Positions 1 to 9,211 of a stretch of DNA of 64,000 nucleotides are shown here, in pieces. The notes beneath the pieces were generated by a model, which made no database searches, was not told the DNA's origin, and was given only the letters and a program-made list of their open reading frames with translations. The stretch's first letter is position 1; every line of letters begins with the position of its first letter. Both the position numbers and the translations under genes were made by a program. This stretch comes from Oceanicella actignis. Its GTDB lineage: Bacteria > Pseudomonadota > Alphaproteobacteria > Rhodobacterales > Rhodobacteraceae. The stretch spans positions 1 to 64,000 of the forward strand of contig NZ_VNHJ01000003.1 of NCBI RefSeq assembly GCF_008124525.1, written 5' to 3'.

Positions 1-296
1 CAGCCATAGGCCGGGTGCTCGAGCGCCAGCGCCTTGATCTTCTCCACCGTCTCCGGCGGGGTCGTCTGCGGGTGGCTCTTGTGGATCGGCGGCAGGTCCT
101 TCAGCCCCTCGAAGCCGTGGGTCTGAAACCGCCGCCGCCATTCGTAGAAGCTGGTGCGGTCCATGCCCCGCCGCCGGCATGCCTCGGCGACGTTGCCAAG
201 CTCTCTGGCCAGTTCAAGCACGCTCAGGCGCTGCTCGGCCACCTTCGTCGCCGCGTCACGCGACCCGCGCTTCTTTGCTGTCAATGATTGTCCCAT
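1..296 (-). CDS. IS481-family transposase, N-terminal part (truncated by window edge)
   Basis: The frame starts with ATG at 296 behind a strong ribosome binding site (AAAGGAGG) and stays open for 98 residues to the left edge. The visible part is the DNA-binding region of an IS481-type transposase: a helix-turn-helix (about residues 25-60, containing RRRGMDRTSFYEWRRRF) followed by the family phrase GLKDLPPIHKSHPQTTP and EHPAYG. The DDE catalytic core should lie beyond the window. The protein would cut and join the element's ends. No defect is visible, but completeness cannot be judged. Confidence 0.85.
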   Translation of the reverse strand, partial: MGQSLTAKKRGSRDAATKVAEQRLSVLELARELGNVAEACRRRGMDRTSFYEWRRRFQTHGFEGLKDLPPIHKSHPQTTPPETVEKIKALALEHPAYG

Positions 297-346
297 GAGA
301 TGGTCCTCCTTTCCCTGTATCGCACGGAAAGAAGGTTAAGGGAACA
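1..346 (-). mobile_element. IS481-family insertion sequence, one end (runs off the left edge)
   Basis: Only the 5' end of the element is in the window. Read on the minus strand, it begins at position 346 with TGTTCCCTTAACC, a TGTT-type terminus typical of IS481-family ends, followed about 50 bases later by the transposase start. The sequence to the right of 346 is in the middle of another transposase frame (IS110 type), so 346 is a sharp junction. The other end, the target duplication and the full length cannot be seen. Confidence 0.75.
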
Positions 347-754
347 GCTTATGACCGGTCGACCGCGCGAAAGCGCGACATCCTGTGTTCGATCCCCGGC
401 CTTGGCCCGATCGTGGCGGCGGCGATCCTCGCCTTCCTGCCCGAAATCGGCTCGCTGGGACGGAAACAGGCCGGAAGCCTGGCCGGGCTGGTTCCTCACC
501 GCCGCGAGTCCGGCCAGTGGAAGGGAAAGTCCTTCATCAGCGGCGGGAGAAAACCCCTGCGCGATGCGCTCTACATGCCGGCGCTCGTCGCCATGCGCTT
601 CAACCCGGACCTGAAGGCCAAATACACCGCGCTTCGCGAAGCCGGAAAACCTGCAAAGGTTGCTCTCGTAGCCCTCATGCGCAAGCTGATCGAAACCGCA
701 AATGCGCTGGTCAAGGCCGATCGACCCTGGGTCGAAAATCGCGCTTGCGCATGA
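347..754 (+). pseudogene. IS110-family transposase, 3' fragment interrupted by the IS481 element
   Basis: From the junction at 347 a frame runs without start codon into an IS110/IS116/IS902-type transposase C-terminus. It reads CSIPGLGPIVAAAILAFLPE, then a stretch with GLVPHRRESGQWKGK, GRKPLRDALYM and ALVKADRPW, and ends with TGA at 754. This is the C-terminal helix-hairpin-helix plus serine-containing domain of the family. The N-terminal DEDD catalytic half is missing here and was presumably separated by the IS481 insertion; it may lie to the left of the window. A GTG at 413 could start a 113-residue remnant, but it would have no nuclease domain, so the copy is dead. The gene ends only 8 bp before the next gene. 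Confidence 0.85.
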
Positions 755-761
755 CGGATAC

Positions 762-2561
762 TCAAAGCGTCTGCAACAGGGCCCGTGCGCGCGCGCCATG
801 GGGGCCGTCGGGGTCCAGCTCGACGGCGCGGCGCAGGCGGCTGCGCGCCTCGTCGCGCGCGCCCAGCTGCGCCAGCAGCGCGCCCAGATCGGCCAGGATC
901 TCGGGCTGGTCGGGCGCCGAGCGGGCCGCGGCCTCGAGCCGCGCGCGCGCCTCGTCGAGGCGCCCGGCGCGCATCAGCGCCACCCCCAGCGTGTGCGCGA
1001 CCGCGGGATGGGCGGGGTTGATGCGCGCGGCCTCCTCGGCGGTCTCGAGCGCCTCTTGCGCGCGGCCCATGCGCAGCAGCACCAGCGCCAGATTGTTGAG
1101 CGCCGGCCAGTGCCCGCGCACCTGCGCGATCAGGGCGCGGTATTGGGCGGCGGCTTCGTCGTCGCGGCGCGCGGCGTCCAGCAAGGTCGCAAGGTAGAAG
1201 CGCGCGGCGGCGTTCTCGGGATCGACCTCGACCGCGCGGCTGGCCAGCGCGATGGCGTCGTCCGGATCGCCCGCGGCGGCGGCGGTCCGCGCCGCTTCGT
1301 GCAGCGCGACCGGGTCCGAGGGCCCGCGGCGCAGGGCCTCGTCGGCGGCGGCGCGCGCGGCGGCCAGATCGCCCAGATCGCGTTCGAGCCGCGCGCGCGC
1401 CGCGGGGCCAAGGGGCAGGGCGGGCCATTCGCGCGTCAGCCGCTCGAGCGTCGCGCGCGCCCCGGCCGCGTCGCCGGCCTCGGCGCGGATCTCGGCCAGA
1501 AGGCGCAGCGCCTCGGGCGTCGCCGCCTCGCCCTGCGTCGCCTCGGCCAGGATCGCCGCGCCTTCGGTCGGGCGCCCGGCGCGGCGCAGAACCGTGGCCA
1601 TGCGCAGCGCGACCGCCAGCGGATCGGCCGCCAGCGGCCGGGCCTTGCGCAGGGTCTCGACGGCCTCGTCGGCGCGACCCTCGCGCGCCAGCTGGTCGGC
1701 GATGTGGATCAACGGCGCGGGGTCGGCGGGATCCAGCCGCGCGGCTTCGCGCAGCGCTTCCATGCCCTCGGCCGCGCGCCCTTCGGCGATCAGCGCCAGG
1801 CCGCGGCCCATCTGCGCGCGCGCGTCCTCGGGCGCCAGGGCGGCGGCCAGCTCGAATTGCTTGAGGGCCAGCGCCGGGCGGCCCGAGCCCAGATAGGCGT
1901 CGCCAAGGGCCTTGTGCGCCTCGGGAAAGCGGCTGCGGTCGTTCTCCCACGGCGCCAGAAGGCCGATGGCGCGCGAATGGGCGCGCTTGAGGTTGTAGAG
2001 CGCGGCCAGGTTCACGCGCGCGCCCGGCTCGGCGCCGGCGCTGGGGGGCAGGGCGGTTTCGTATTCGCGGATGGCGGCGTCGATCTGGCCGCGCGCCTGC
2101 AGCAGCGCCGCCAGGCGCAGCCGCGCCGCGGTCAGCGAGCGGTCGCGGCGCAGGGCCTCTTCCAGCGCCTGCTGCCCCTCGTCCTCGCGCCCGAGCGCCA
2201 GCAGCGCAAGCGCGCGGCGGTGGTGCAGGCCGGCCGAGGCGGGGTCGCGCTCGAGCGCCCCGTCGAAGACCTGCAGCGCCTCTTCGGCGCGGCCGTCGCG
2301 CAGCAGCGCCTCGCCCAGAAGCGACATGGCCCGGGCGTCGTCGGGGCTTTGTTCGAGATGCGCGCGCAGCAGGCCCGCGGCCTCGGCGGCGCGGCCCTCG
2401 GCCAGCAGCCGGGCGGCGCGTTCGAGCGTGCGGGTCTGCTCGCGCTCTTGCGCGCCGCCGAGCGGGTCGATCACTGCCGCCGCGGCGCACAGGGGCGCGG
2501 CGGTCAGGGCCAGAGCGGCGAGCGCCCCGAGGGCGGGGCGTCGGAAGAGGGGGTCGGTCAT
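762..2561 (-). CDS. TPR-repeat protein beside the exosortase gene (PrsT-like)
   Basis: 599 residues. An N-terminal hydrophobic segment (about 10-28, [20 protein letters not shown]) looks like a signal peptide; the cysteine is not in a good lipobox. The rest is almost entirely tetratricopeptide repeats, recognisable by spaced A/G-E-A-L and DP-A patterns (for example AAEAAGLLRAHLEQSPDDA, EEALQVFDGALERDPASA). It probably acts in the periplasm or outer envelope as a protein-interaction scaffold. It is divergent from xrtD, with 183 bp between the starts. TPR proteins of the PEP-CTERM/exosortase gene sets (PrsT family) are a known companion, so a role in exopolysaccharide or sorted-protein export is inferred from context. 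The 3' end lies 8 bp from an IS110 remnant but the frame closes normally. Confidence 0.75.
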   Translation of the reverse strand: MTDPLFRRPALGALAALALTAAPLCAAAAVIDPLGGAQEREQTRTLERAARLLAEGRAAEAAGLLRAHLEQSPDDARAMSLLGEALLRDGRAEEALQVFDGALERDPASAGLHHRRALALLALGREDEGQQALEEALRRDRSLTAARLRLAALLQARGQIDAAIREYETALPPSAGAEPGARVNLAALYNLKRAHSRAIGLLAPWENDRSRFPEAHKALGDAYLGSGRPALALKQFELAAALAPEDARAQMGRGLALIAEGRAAEGMEALREAARLDPADPAPLIHIADQLAREGRADEAVETLRKARPLAADPLAVALRMATVLRRAGRPTEGAAILAEATQGEAATPEALRLLAEIRAEAGDAAGARATLERLTREWPALPLGPAARARLERDLGDLAAARAAADEALRRGPSDPVALHEAARTAAAAGDPDDAIALASRAVEVDPENAAARFYLATLLDAARRDDEAAAQYRALIAQVRGHWPALNNLALVLLRMGRAQEALETAEEAARINPAHPAVAHTLGVALMRAGRLDEARARLEAAARSAPDQPEILADLGALLAQLGARDEARSRLRRAVELDPDGPHGARARALLQTL

Positions 2562-2670
2562 CGGGCGCCTTTCCTGCGGCTCCTGCGGCGCCGCCCGCCG
2601 GAGGGCGTGGGGCGCGCGCCTTCAGCCTAACCGCCGTTCGGCCTGCGTTCAACGCGGGCGCGCCGACGGT

Positions 2671-2698
2671 TTGATCGCCGGGGCCGATGGGTTATGTT
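2671..2698 (+). promoter_or_regulatory. possible sigma-70 promoter of xrtD
   Basis: TTGATC, a 16-base spacer and TATGTT lie about 50 bases before the xrtD start. The match is fair to the housekeeping consensus and the location is right. No experimental or comparative support is available. Confidence 0.3.
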
Positions 2699-2744
2699 GG
2701 CAGGCGGGCGCCCGGCGCCCCGGATTGCGTGACGAAGGAATTCC

Positions 2745-4376
2745 ATGCCCATGACCAGTTCCGCCGATGCCGCCGCGCAGGGCGCGCGCCCCTCGTCCGC
2801 CGGGCCCGTCTGGCTTGGCCTTTGCCTGCTCGGCTCGGCGCCGATCTTCTGGCCGGGGATCGAGTCGCTGCTCAAGGCCTGGAGCACGCCCGAATACAGC
2901 CACGGGCCGGTGATTCCGCTGCTCTCGGGCTACTTGTATCTACGCGAGATGCGCGACGTGCCGCCCGCGCAGGGCCCCATCCGCGACCGCGGCAAGGGGC
3001 TGGCGGTGCTGGCGCTGGGGCTGTTCCTGGCGGTGGCGGGCAATCTGGTGCGCATTCCCGACATCGTCACCTACGGCATGATCGTCTGGATCTTCGGCAT
3101 GATCCTGACGGCCTACGGATTCCGTCGCGGGCTGACCTTCTGGCCCTCGGTGCTGCACCTGGTGTTCATGCTGCCCTTGCCGCAATTCCTCTACTGGCAG
3201 GTGACGGTGGGGCTGCAGCTGATCTCGTCGCAGATCGGGGTCGAGCTGATCCGCCTGGCGGGGGTGCCGGTGTTCCTGGACGGGAACGTGATCGACCTGG
3301 GCGTCTACAAGCTTCAGGTCGCCGAGGCGTGCTCGGGGCTGCGCTACCTGTTCCCGATCATGTCCTTCTCCTACGTGTTCTGCGTGCTCTACCGCGGGCC
3401 CTGGTGGCACAAGGCGGCGCTGCTGCTGTCGGCCATGCCGCTGGCGGTGCTGATGAACTCGATCCGCATCGGCATCATCGGCGTGCTGGTGGACCGCTAC
3501 GGCATCGGCATGGCCGAGGGCTTTCTGCACCTGTTCGAGGGGTGGGTGATCTTCGCCGCCTGCATCGGCCTTCTGTTCCTGCTGGCCTGGACGCTGCAGC
3601 GGCTTCAGCCGCGGCCCATGCCGCTGGCCGAGGCGCTGGACCTGGATTTCGACAACGTGCTGCCGCAGCTGCGCCGCGCCTTCGACATCGCCCCGGGGCG
3701 CGCGGCGCTGGCGGCGCTGGCGCTGACGGCGGGAACCTCGGCGGCCTGGGCGCTGGCCCCGGGCGCCGACCGCGCCGAGGTCCCGCGCGAGCCTTTCGCG
3801 CTGTTCCCGCGCCAGCTCGGCGAATGGCGCGGGGCAAGCGGCCTGCTCGACCGCGACATCGAGCGCGTGCTGGGCGCGGACGACTACTACACCGCCCTTT
3901 ACGCGCGTCCGGGCGATGCGGACGGGGTGGATTTCTTCGTCGCCTATTACGACAAGCTGACCGAGGGCGGGGGCATTCACTCGCCCGAAGTGTGCATTCC
4001 CGTCGGCGGATGGGAGATGTCGCGCATCGCGCTGCAGGAGCTGACCTTCCCGCCCGAGACCGGCATCGCGCCCTTCGTCGCCAAGCGCGCCGTCATCCAG
4101 AAGGGCGAGAACCGCCAGCTGGTCTATTACTGGTTCGAGCAGCGCGGGCGGCGCATCACCAACGACTTCCTGGCCAAGGCGCTTGTGGTGTGGGATTCGC
4201 TGCGGCTGGGGCGGACCGACGGCGCGCTGGTGCGCGTGATCACCCCCATCGGCCGGGGCGAGAACGCCATGGCCGAGGCCGAGGCGCGCCTGCGCGACTT
4301 CCTGGCCGAGGCGCTGGTTCCGCTGCCGCGTTTCGTGCCGCCCCACCCGCCGCTGGCCGATCCGCGCGCGGGCTGA
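2745..4376 (+). CDS. xrtD: exosortase XrtD (VPLPA-CTERM type) fused to an EpsI domain
   Basis: 543 residues. Residues about 20-285 form the multi-pass exosortase domain with the three conserved catalytic positions: Cys196 in [10 protein letters not shown], Arg241 in NSIRIGIIG and His262 in FLHLFEGW. After a linker, residues about 345-525 match the EpsI domain ([30 protein letters not shown]). Exosortases are membrane transpeptidase-like enzymes that process a C-terminal motif-TM-basic tail in exported proteins. The XrtD branch is the fused form paired with VPLPA-CTERM substrates, and two such proteins occur at 24920-25870 and 36806-37888. GAAGGAA precedes the first ATG; a second ATG two codons later is possible. 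The family call is strong; the exact enzymatic outcome is inferred. Confidence 0.92.
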   Translation: MPMTSSADAAAQGARPSSAGPVWLGLCLLGSAPIFWPGIESLLKAWSTPEYSHGPVIPLLSGYLYLREMRDVPPAQGPIRDRGKGLAVLALGLFLAVAGNLVRIPDIVTYGMIVWIFGMILTAYGFRRGLTFWPSVLHLVFMLPLPQFLYWQVTVGLQLISSQIGVELIRLAGVPVFLDGNVIDLGVYKLQVAEACSGLRYLFPIMSFSYVFCVLYRGPWWHKAALLLSAMPLAVLMNSIRIGIIGVLVDRYGIGMAEGFLHLFEGWVIFAACIGLLFLLAWTLQRLQPRPMPLAEALDLDFDNVLPQLRRAFDIAPGRAALAALALTAGTSAAWALAPGADRAEVPREPFALFPRQLGEWRGASGLLDRDIERVLGADDYYTALYARPGDADGVDFFVAYYDKLTEGGGIHSPEVCIPVGGWEMSRIALQELTFPPETGIAPFVAKRAVIQKGENRQLVYYWFEQRGRRITNDFLAKALVVWDSLRLGRTDGALVRVITPIGRGENAMAEAEARLRDFLAEALVPLPRFVPPHPPLADPRAG

Positions 4377-4429
4377 GGGGCGCGGTCCAAGGGGGCGGGG
4401 GGCCGGCCGCCGGGGCTGGCGGCGCCGAG

Positions 4430-4462
4430 GGCCGACGGGGGGCCGACGGGGGGCCGACGGGG
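4430..4462. repeat. three perfect 11-bp tandem repeats between convergent genes
   Basis: GGCCGACGGGG occurs three times head to tail, followed by degenerate copies. It lies in the 190-bp gap between the ends of xrtD and the corC-like gene. There is no coding potential and no U-tract, so it is not an obvious terminator. It could be a slippage product. Confidence 0.8.
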
Positions 4463-4566
4463 AACCGACCGGCGACGGCCGTGGGACCGGGGGGAAGACC
4501 GGGCGAATCGGGCTGCGGCGCGCGGGCGGGGCGAGGGGGCAGGCCGCCCCGCGCACGTGCGCTGCG

Positions 4567-5892
4567 TCAGTCCAGCTTCTTGACCCGCAGGCGCGTGATG
4601 CGGTTGCGCTTGCGCTCGAGCACCTCGAAGCGGAAGCCGTGGAAGCTGAAGATCTGCCCCGGCGTCGGAATGGCCTGCGCCTCGTGGATCACCAGCCCGG
4701 CGACGGTGTTCGCCTCGTCGTCGGGCAGCGACCAGTCGCAGGCGCGGTTGAGGTCGCGGATGGTCATGGCGCCGTCCACGATGACCGAGCCGTCGGGCCG
4801 GCGCTCGAGCCCCTCGCGCGTGGGGTCGTGCTCGTCCGAGATGTCGCCCACGATCTCTTCCAGAATGTCCTCGAGGGTGATGAGCCCTTGCAGGTCGCCG
4901 TATTCGTCCACCACCAGCGCGAAATGGCTGCGGCGCTTGAGAAAGGCGCGCATCTGCTCGTCCAGCGAGGTGGTGTCGGGCACGAACCAGGGCTGCATGG
5001 CGATCGCCAGCGGGTCGAGCTTGCGCACCGCCGCGCTCCAGTCGCCGCCGTTCTCGCGCACCAGGCGGTTGACCTCGCGCAGCAGGTCCTTGGCGTGGAT
5101 GACGCCGACGATGTTCTCGGGGTTGTCCTTCCAGATGGGCAGCCGCGTGTGGGTCGAGGCAAGGCACGCGTCGATCAGCTCTTCGGGCGGCAGCGAGGCG
5201 TCGATCATCTCGATGTTGCGCCGATGGGTCATCACCTCGGACACCTCGCGGTGACGCAGGTCCAGCGCCGCCAGAAGGCGGTCGCGGTCGTCCTTGGCCA
5301 CGGCGCCCTCGTGATGGTGCATCACGATGGCCTCGGCGATCTCCTGATGCGCCAGCACCTTGGCCTCGGGGTCGGTGCGCACGCCCAAAAGCCCCAGAAA
5401 CCCGCGCACGAAGCGCGACACCGCCGCCACCGCCGGCGCCAGCGCCCACACCAGCAGCGCGATGGGACGCGAGACGCGCTCGGCCGCCGCCTCGGGCTCG
5501 GTGATGGCGTAGGTCTTGGGCGCGACCTCGGCGAAGATCAGCACCAGCAGGGTCATGACCAGCGTCGCCAGCGCCACGCCGCTTTCGCCGAACAGCGCCG
5601 TGAACAGCGTGGTCGCCAGCGCCGCCGACAGGATGTTGACCAGGTTGTTGCCCAGCAGAATCGCGCCGATCAGCCGCTCGGGCTCGCCGCGCAGGCGCAG
5701 CGCAAGCGCCGCCCCGCGCGAGCCCTTTTCGGCCATGGCGTGCAGCTTGGCGCGGTTGGCGGCGGTCAGCGCGGTTTCCGAACCCGAGAAGAAGGCGGAC
5801 ATCAGCAGCAGCAGAAGGATCGCCGCGCCGTTCCACAAAATCGCGGGGTCGTCGAAAGCCATCAGTGCGGGGGCCGTTTCGGACATGGACAT
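4567..5892 (-). CDS. CorC/HlyC-family (CNNM/CorB-like) membrane protein with CBS domains
   Basis: About 441 residues. The N-terminal part (to about residue 190) is a DUF21/CNNM membrane domain: FFSGSETALTAANRAKL, then GNNLVNILSAALATTLF and IFAEVAPKTYAITEPE. It is followed by a CBS pair (MTHRRNIEMIDA..., HTRLPIW, VVDEYGDLQGLITLEDILEEIVGDI) and a C-terminal CorC_HlyC domain ending RITRLRVKKLD. Members are implicated in magnesium or cobalt efflux or homeostasis in the inner membrane; the substrate here is unknown. The start is one of two ATGs (5892 or 5886) behind AAGGA; the spacing favours 5886, and a longer in-frame extension to 5946 lacks a good ribosome binding site. It is divergent from cysS and convergent with xrtD. 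Confidence 0.88.
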   Translation of the reverse strand: MSMSETAPALMAFDDPAILWNGAAILLLLLMSAFFSGSETALTAANRAKLHAMAEKGSRGAALALRLRGEPERLIGAILLGNNLVNILSAALATTLFTALFGESGVALATLVMTLLVLIFAEVAPKTYAITEPEAAAERVSRPIALLVWALAPAVAAVSRFVRGFLGLLGVRTDPEAKVLAHQEIAEAIVMHHHEGAVAKDDRDRLLAALDLRHREVSEVMTHRRNIEMIDASLPPEELIDACLASTHTRLPIWKDNPENIVGVIHAKDLLREVNRLVRENGGDWSAAVRKLDPLAIAMQPWFVPDTTSLDEQMRAFLKRRSHFALVVDEYGDLQGLITLEDILEEIVGDISDEHDPTREGLERRPDGSVIVDGAMTIRDLNRACDWSLPDDEANTVAGLVIHEAQAIPTPGQIFSFHGFRFEVLERKRNRITRLRVKKLD

Positions 5893-5999
5893 GCTTCCTT
5901 TCTTGCGCGCAACGCCGTTATGCGCCGATCGCCTCGGGCGCGGCAAGAGCGCGCGCGCCGCGCTGGACAGCGCGCGCGGAATGGGGCATCAGAGGGGCC

Positions 6000-6056
6000 A
6001 TGACCGTCGCCGCCAGAACCGCCGTTCACATCGCCGCAATCCGCATCATCCGCTGA
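6000..6056 (+). other. possible 18-codon upstream ORF before cysS
   Basis: ATG at 6000 follows AGAGGGG and opens an 18-codon frame ending RIIR-stop, 84 bp before cysS. It has no recognised family and could be chance. GC-rich segments downstream of it (around 6063-6075 and 6105-6114) can pair. An attenuation leader is conceivable but unsupported. Confidence 0.12.
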
Positions 6057-6140
6057 CTTGCCCTCCGCGGCGGCGCGTCCTTTCGACCATCGGGAAGGCG
6101 GCCGGCGCCGCGGAAGGCGCCGCGCATCCGGGGCCTTGCC

Positions 6141-7583
6141 ATGACCGAGCATCCGATCCGACTCCGCAACTCGCTGACCGGCCGCAAGGAGGCGTTCGTC
6201 CCCATCGACTGGACGCGCGACATGCCCGACGAGTCGCGCCGCGTGCGCATGTATGTCTGCGGCCCCACCGTCTATGACCGCGCCCATATCGGCAATGCGC
6301 GCCCGGTGGTCGTCTTCGACGTGCTGTTCCGCCTGCTGCGCCGCCTCTACGGCCCCGAGCGCGTGATCTACGCGCGCAACATCACCGACATCGACGACAA
6401 GATCATCGACCGCGCGCGTCTTGCCGGCCGCCCCATCGAGGACATCACCCGCGAGACCGCCGCCTGGTTCGCCGAGGACATGGCCGCGCTCGGCGCGCTT
6501 CCGCCCACGCTTCAGCCGCGGGCGACGGAATGGGTCGGGCGCATGATCGCCATGATCGAAACGCTGATCGCCAGGGGGCACGCCTACGAGGCCGAAGGCC
6601 ATGTGCTGTTCTCGGTCGACAGCTGGCCGCAATACGGCGCGCTCTCGCGCCGCTCGGTCGAGGACATGATCGCCGGCGCCCGCGTCGAGGTCGCGCCCTA
6701 CAAGAAGAACCCCATGGATTTCGTGCTGTGGAAGCCCTCGACGCCCGAGCAGCCCGGCTGGGACAGCCCCTGGGGGCGGGGGCGTCCGGGCTGGCACATC
6801 GAGTGCTCGGCCATGGCGCAAGAGCTGCTAGGCGCCGATTTCGACATCCATGGCGGCGGCGCGGACCTGATCTTTCCCCATCACGAGAACGAGATCGCGC
6901 AGTCGTGCTGCGCCGCGCCGGGCAGCGGCTTTGCGCATGTCTGGATGCATAACGGCATGATCCGCGTCGATGGGCGCAAGATGTCGAAGTCGCTTGGAAA
7001 CTTCATCACTGTCAAGGATTTGCGAGATGAAATTCATCCGCAGGTGATCCGCCTGACGCTGCTTTCCGTCCATTACCGCAAGACGCTGGACTGGACCGCG
7101 CAGCGCGTGGCCGAGATGGCCGACTGGCTGGCCTCGGCCATCGCCGCCACGCCCCCCGACTGGAACGGCGAGGAGCTGGGCCCCGTGCCCGAGCAGGTGA
7201 TGCGCCGGCTGTGCAACGATCTCGACACCCACGGCGCCTTCGTCGAGATCGGCCTGCTGCGCACTGCCGCGGGGCCGGGCGGGCGCGACGACGCCGAGGC
7301 CTCGCGCCAGGTGGCCAGCGCGCTGGCCTTCCTCGGCTTCGACCGCTCGTGGCTGATCGCGCGCGAGTCCGGCGCGGCCGACCTGCGCGCCAGCGCCGCG
7401 CCGCTCATCGAGAAGCTGCTCGAAGAGCGCCGCGCCGCCCGCGCCGCGCGCGACTTCGCCCGCGCCGACGCCATCCGCGATCTGTTCAAGGCCGCCGGCG
7501 TTCTGGTCAAGGACACCCCGCAGGGCCCCGAGTGGGAGCTGGGCCCCGATTTCGACCCCGCCAAGCTGGAGAACGCGCAATGA
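6141..7583 (+). CDS. cysS: cysteinyl-tRNA synthetase
   Basis: 480 residues, the usual length. This class Ia synthetase charges tRNA-Cys in the cytoplasm. The N-terminal Rossmann fold has the family opening [19 protein letters not shown], where C40 is a zinc ligand and HIGN (49-52) is the nucleotide signature. Further family motifs are [18 protein letters not shown], the zinc-binding [11 protein letters not shown] and KMSKS (280-284). The C-terminal helical DALR-type domain is present. It is the first gene of a run with cimA and the squalene/phytoene-synthase-like gene, each overlapping the next by ATGA, which suggests translational coupling. Confidence 0.97.
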   Translation: MTEHPIRLRNSLTGRKEAFVPIDWTRDMPDESRRVRMYVCGPTVYDRAHIGNARPVVVFDVLFRLLRRLYGPERVIYARNITDIDDKIIDRARLAGRPIEDITRETAAWFAEDMAALGALPPTLQPRATEWVGRMIAMIETLIARGHAYEAEGHVLFSVDSWPQYGALSRRSVEDMIAGARVEVAPYKKNPMDFVLWKPSTPEQPGWDSPWGRGRPGWHIECSAMAQELLGADFDIHGGGADLIFPHHENEIAQSCCAAPGSGFAHVWMHNGMIRVDGRKMSKSLGNFITVKDLRDEIHPQVIRLTLLSVHYRKTLDWTAQRVAEMADWLASAIAATPPDWNGEELGPVPEQVMRRLCNDLDTHGAFVEIGLLRTAAGPGGRDDAEASRQVASALAFLGFDRSWLIARESGAADLRASAAPLIEKLLEERRAARAARDFARADAIRDLFKAAGVLVKDTPQGPEWELGPDFDPAKLENAQ

Positions 7584-9211
7584 CCGCCCGCGAGCGTCTT
7601 TTCCTTTACGACACCACGCTGCGCGACGGCCAGCAGACCGCCGGCGTCGATTTCTCGGCCGAGGAGAAGGCCCGCATCGCCCGCGCGCTGGACGCGCTGG
7701 GGGTGGATTACGTCGAGGGCGGCTGGCCCGGCGCCAACCCCACCGACAGCGATTTCTTCGACGCCGCCCCCAGCCTTTCGCGCGCGCGCCTGACCGCCTT
7801 CGGCATGACGCGCCGGGTCGGGCGCTCGGCGGCCAATGACGACGTGCTGGGCGCGGTGGTCAATGCGGGCACGCAGGCGGTCTGCCTGGTGGGCAAGACC
7901 CATGACTACCACGTCACCGCCGCGCTCGGCGTCTCGCTGGACGAGAACCGCCAGGCCATCGCCGACAGCCTGCGCCATCTGGCCGCGCTGGGGCGCGAGG
8001 CGCTGTTCGACGCCGAGCATTTCTTCGACGGCTACAAGGCAAACCCCGATTACGCGCTGTCCTGCGTCGAGGCCGCCATCGAGGCCGGGGCGCGCTGGGT
8101 GGTGCTGTGCGACACCAACGGCGGCGCCCTGCCGCACGAGATCTTCGAGATCACGCAGGAGGTCACGCGCCGCTTTCCCGGCGAGCGCATCGGCATCCAT
8201 TGCCATGACGACGCGGGGCTTGCGGTGGCCAACTCGCTGGCGGCGGTGGATGCGGGCGCGCGGCAGATCCAGGGCACGCTCAACGGTCTGGGCGAGCGCT
8301 GCGGCAACGCCAATCTGATCACGCTGATCCCGACGCTGATGCTCAAGCCGCCCTATCGCGACCGCTTCGAGACCGGCGTCACCCCCGAGGCGCTGACCAC
8401 CCTGACCTCGGTCAGCCGCATGGTGGACGACATCCTCAACCGCGTGCCCGACCGTCACGCGCCCTATGTCGGCGCGGCCGCCTTCACCCACAAGGCGGGG
8501 CTGCACGCCTCGGCCATCCTCAAGGATCCCTCGACCTACGAGCACATTGCCCCCGAGCTGGTCGGCAACGAGCGCGTCGTGCCCATGTCGAACCAGGCCG
8601 GCCAGTCGAACCTGATCCGCCGCCTGTCCGAGATGGGGATCGCGGTCGAAAAGGGCGACCCGCGCCTGGCGCGCATCCTCGACCTGGTCAAGCGGCGCGA
8701 GGACGAGGGCTATGCCTATGACGGCGCGCAGGCCAGCTTCGAGCTGCTGGCCCGGCGCGAGCTGGGCCTTCTGCCGCGCTTCTTCGAGGTCGAGCGCTAC
8801 CGCGTCACGGTCGAGCGGCGGCGCAACGCCCTGCAGCGCGAGATCACCGTGTCCGAAGCCGTGGTGGTCGTGCGCATCGACGGCGAGCGGGTGATGAGCG
8901 TGTCCGAGTCGCACGATCCCGTCTCGGACGCCGACCGCGGGCCGGTCAACGCGCTGAGCCGCGCGCTGGCCAAGGATCTGGGCCGGTATCAGAGCTACAT
9001 CGACGACATGCATCTGGTAGATTTCAAGGTGCGCATCACCGGCGCGGGCACCGAGGCGGTGACCCGGGTGCTCATCGACAGCGCCGACGGGCAGGGGCGG
9101 CGCTGGTCCACGGTCGGGGTTTCGGCCAACATCGTCGACGCCAGCTTCCAGGCGCTGCATGACGCGCTGGTGTGGAAGCTGGTGCGCGACGGCGCGCCCG
9201 CCGCCGCATGA
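7580..9211 (+). CDS. cimA: (R)-citramalate synthase
   Basis: 543 residues. It belongs to the alpha-isopropylmalate/homocitrate synthase family: N-terminal DRE-TIM barrel with [13 protein letters not shown] and the metal-binding HCHDDAG, and a C-terminal LeuA-type dimerisation/regulatory domain (about residues 410-530). The length, the [10 protein letters not shown] and KTHDYHV stretches and the SNQAGQSN region fit the citramalate synthase type rather than LeuA; a separate leuA lies at 29394-30968. The enzyme condenses pyruvate and acetyl-CoA in a threonine-independent route to isoleucine. The ATG overlaps the cysS stop. Confidence 0.88.
   Translation: MTARERLFLYDTTLRDGQQTAGVDFSAEEKARIARALDALGVDYVEGGWPGANPTDSDFFDAAPSLSRARLTAFGMTRRVGRSAANDDVLGAVVNAGTQAVCLVGKTHDYHVTAALGVSLDENRQAIADSLRHLAALGREALFDAEHFFDGYKANPDYALSCVEAAIEAGARWVVLCDTNGGALPHEIFEITQEVTRRFPGERIGIHCHDDAGLAVANSLAAVDAGARQIQGTLNGLGERCGNANLITLIPTLMLKPPYRDRFETGVTPEALTTLTSVSRMVDDILNRVPDRHAPYVGAAAFTHKAGLHASAILKDPSTYEHIAPELVGNERVVPMSNQAGQSNLIRRLSEMGIAVEKGDPRLARILDLVKRREDEGYAYDGAQASFELLARRELGLLPRFFEVERYRVTVERRRNALQREITVSEAVVVVRIDGERVMSVSESHDPVSDADRGPVNALSRALAKDLGRYQSYIDDMHLVDFKVRITGAGTEAVTRVLIDSADGQGRRWSTVGVSANIVDASFQALHDALVWKLVRDGAPAAA

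Noticed and set aside
762-2561. TPR protein as a lipoprotein
   Set aside because: The only early cysteine is preceded by A-P-L, not a proper lipobox.
571-2652. Long open frame overlapping the TPR gene in another frame
   Set aside because: Arg/Pro/Ala-rich composition typical of antisense or shifted frames in GC-rich DNA; the TPR frame has clear repeats and a signal peptide.
6000-6056. Leader peptide attenuator for cysS
   Set aside because: The 18 codons contain no cysteine and no convincing terminator/antiterminator pair follows; kept only as a low-confidence feature.
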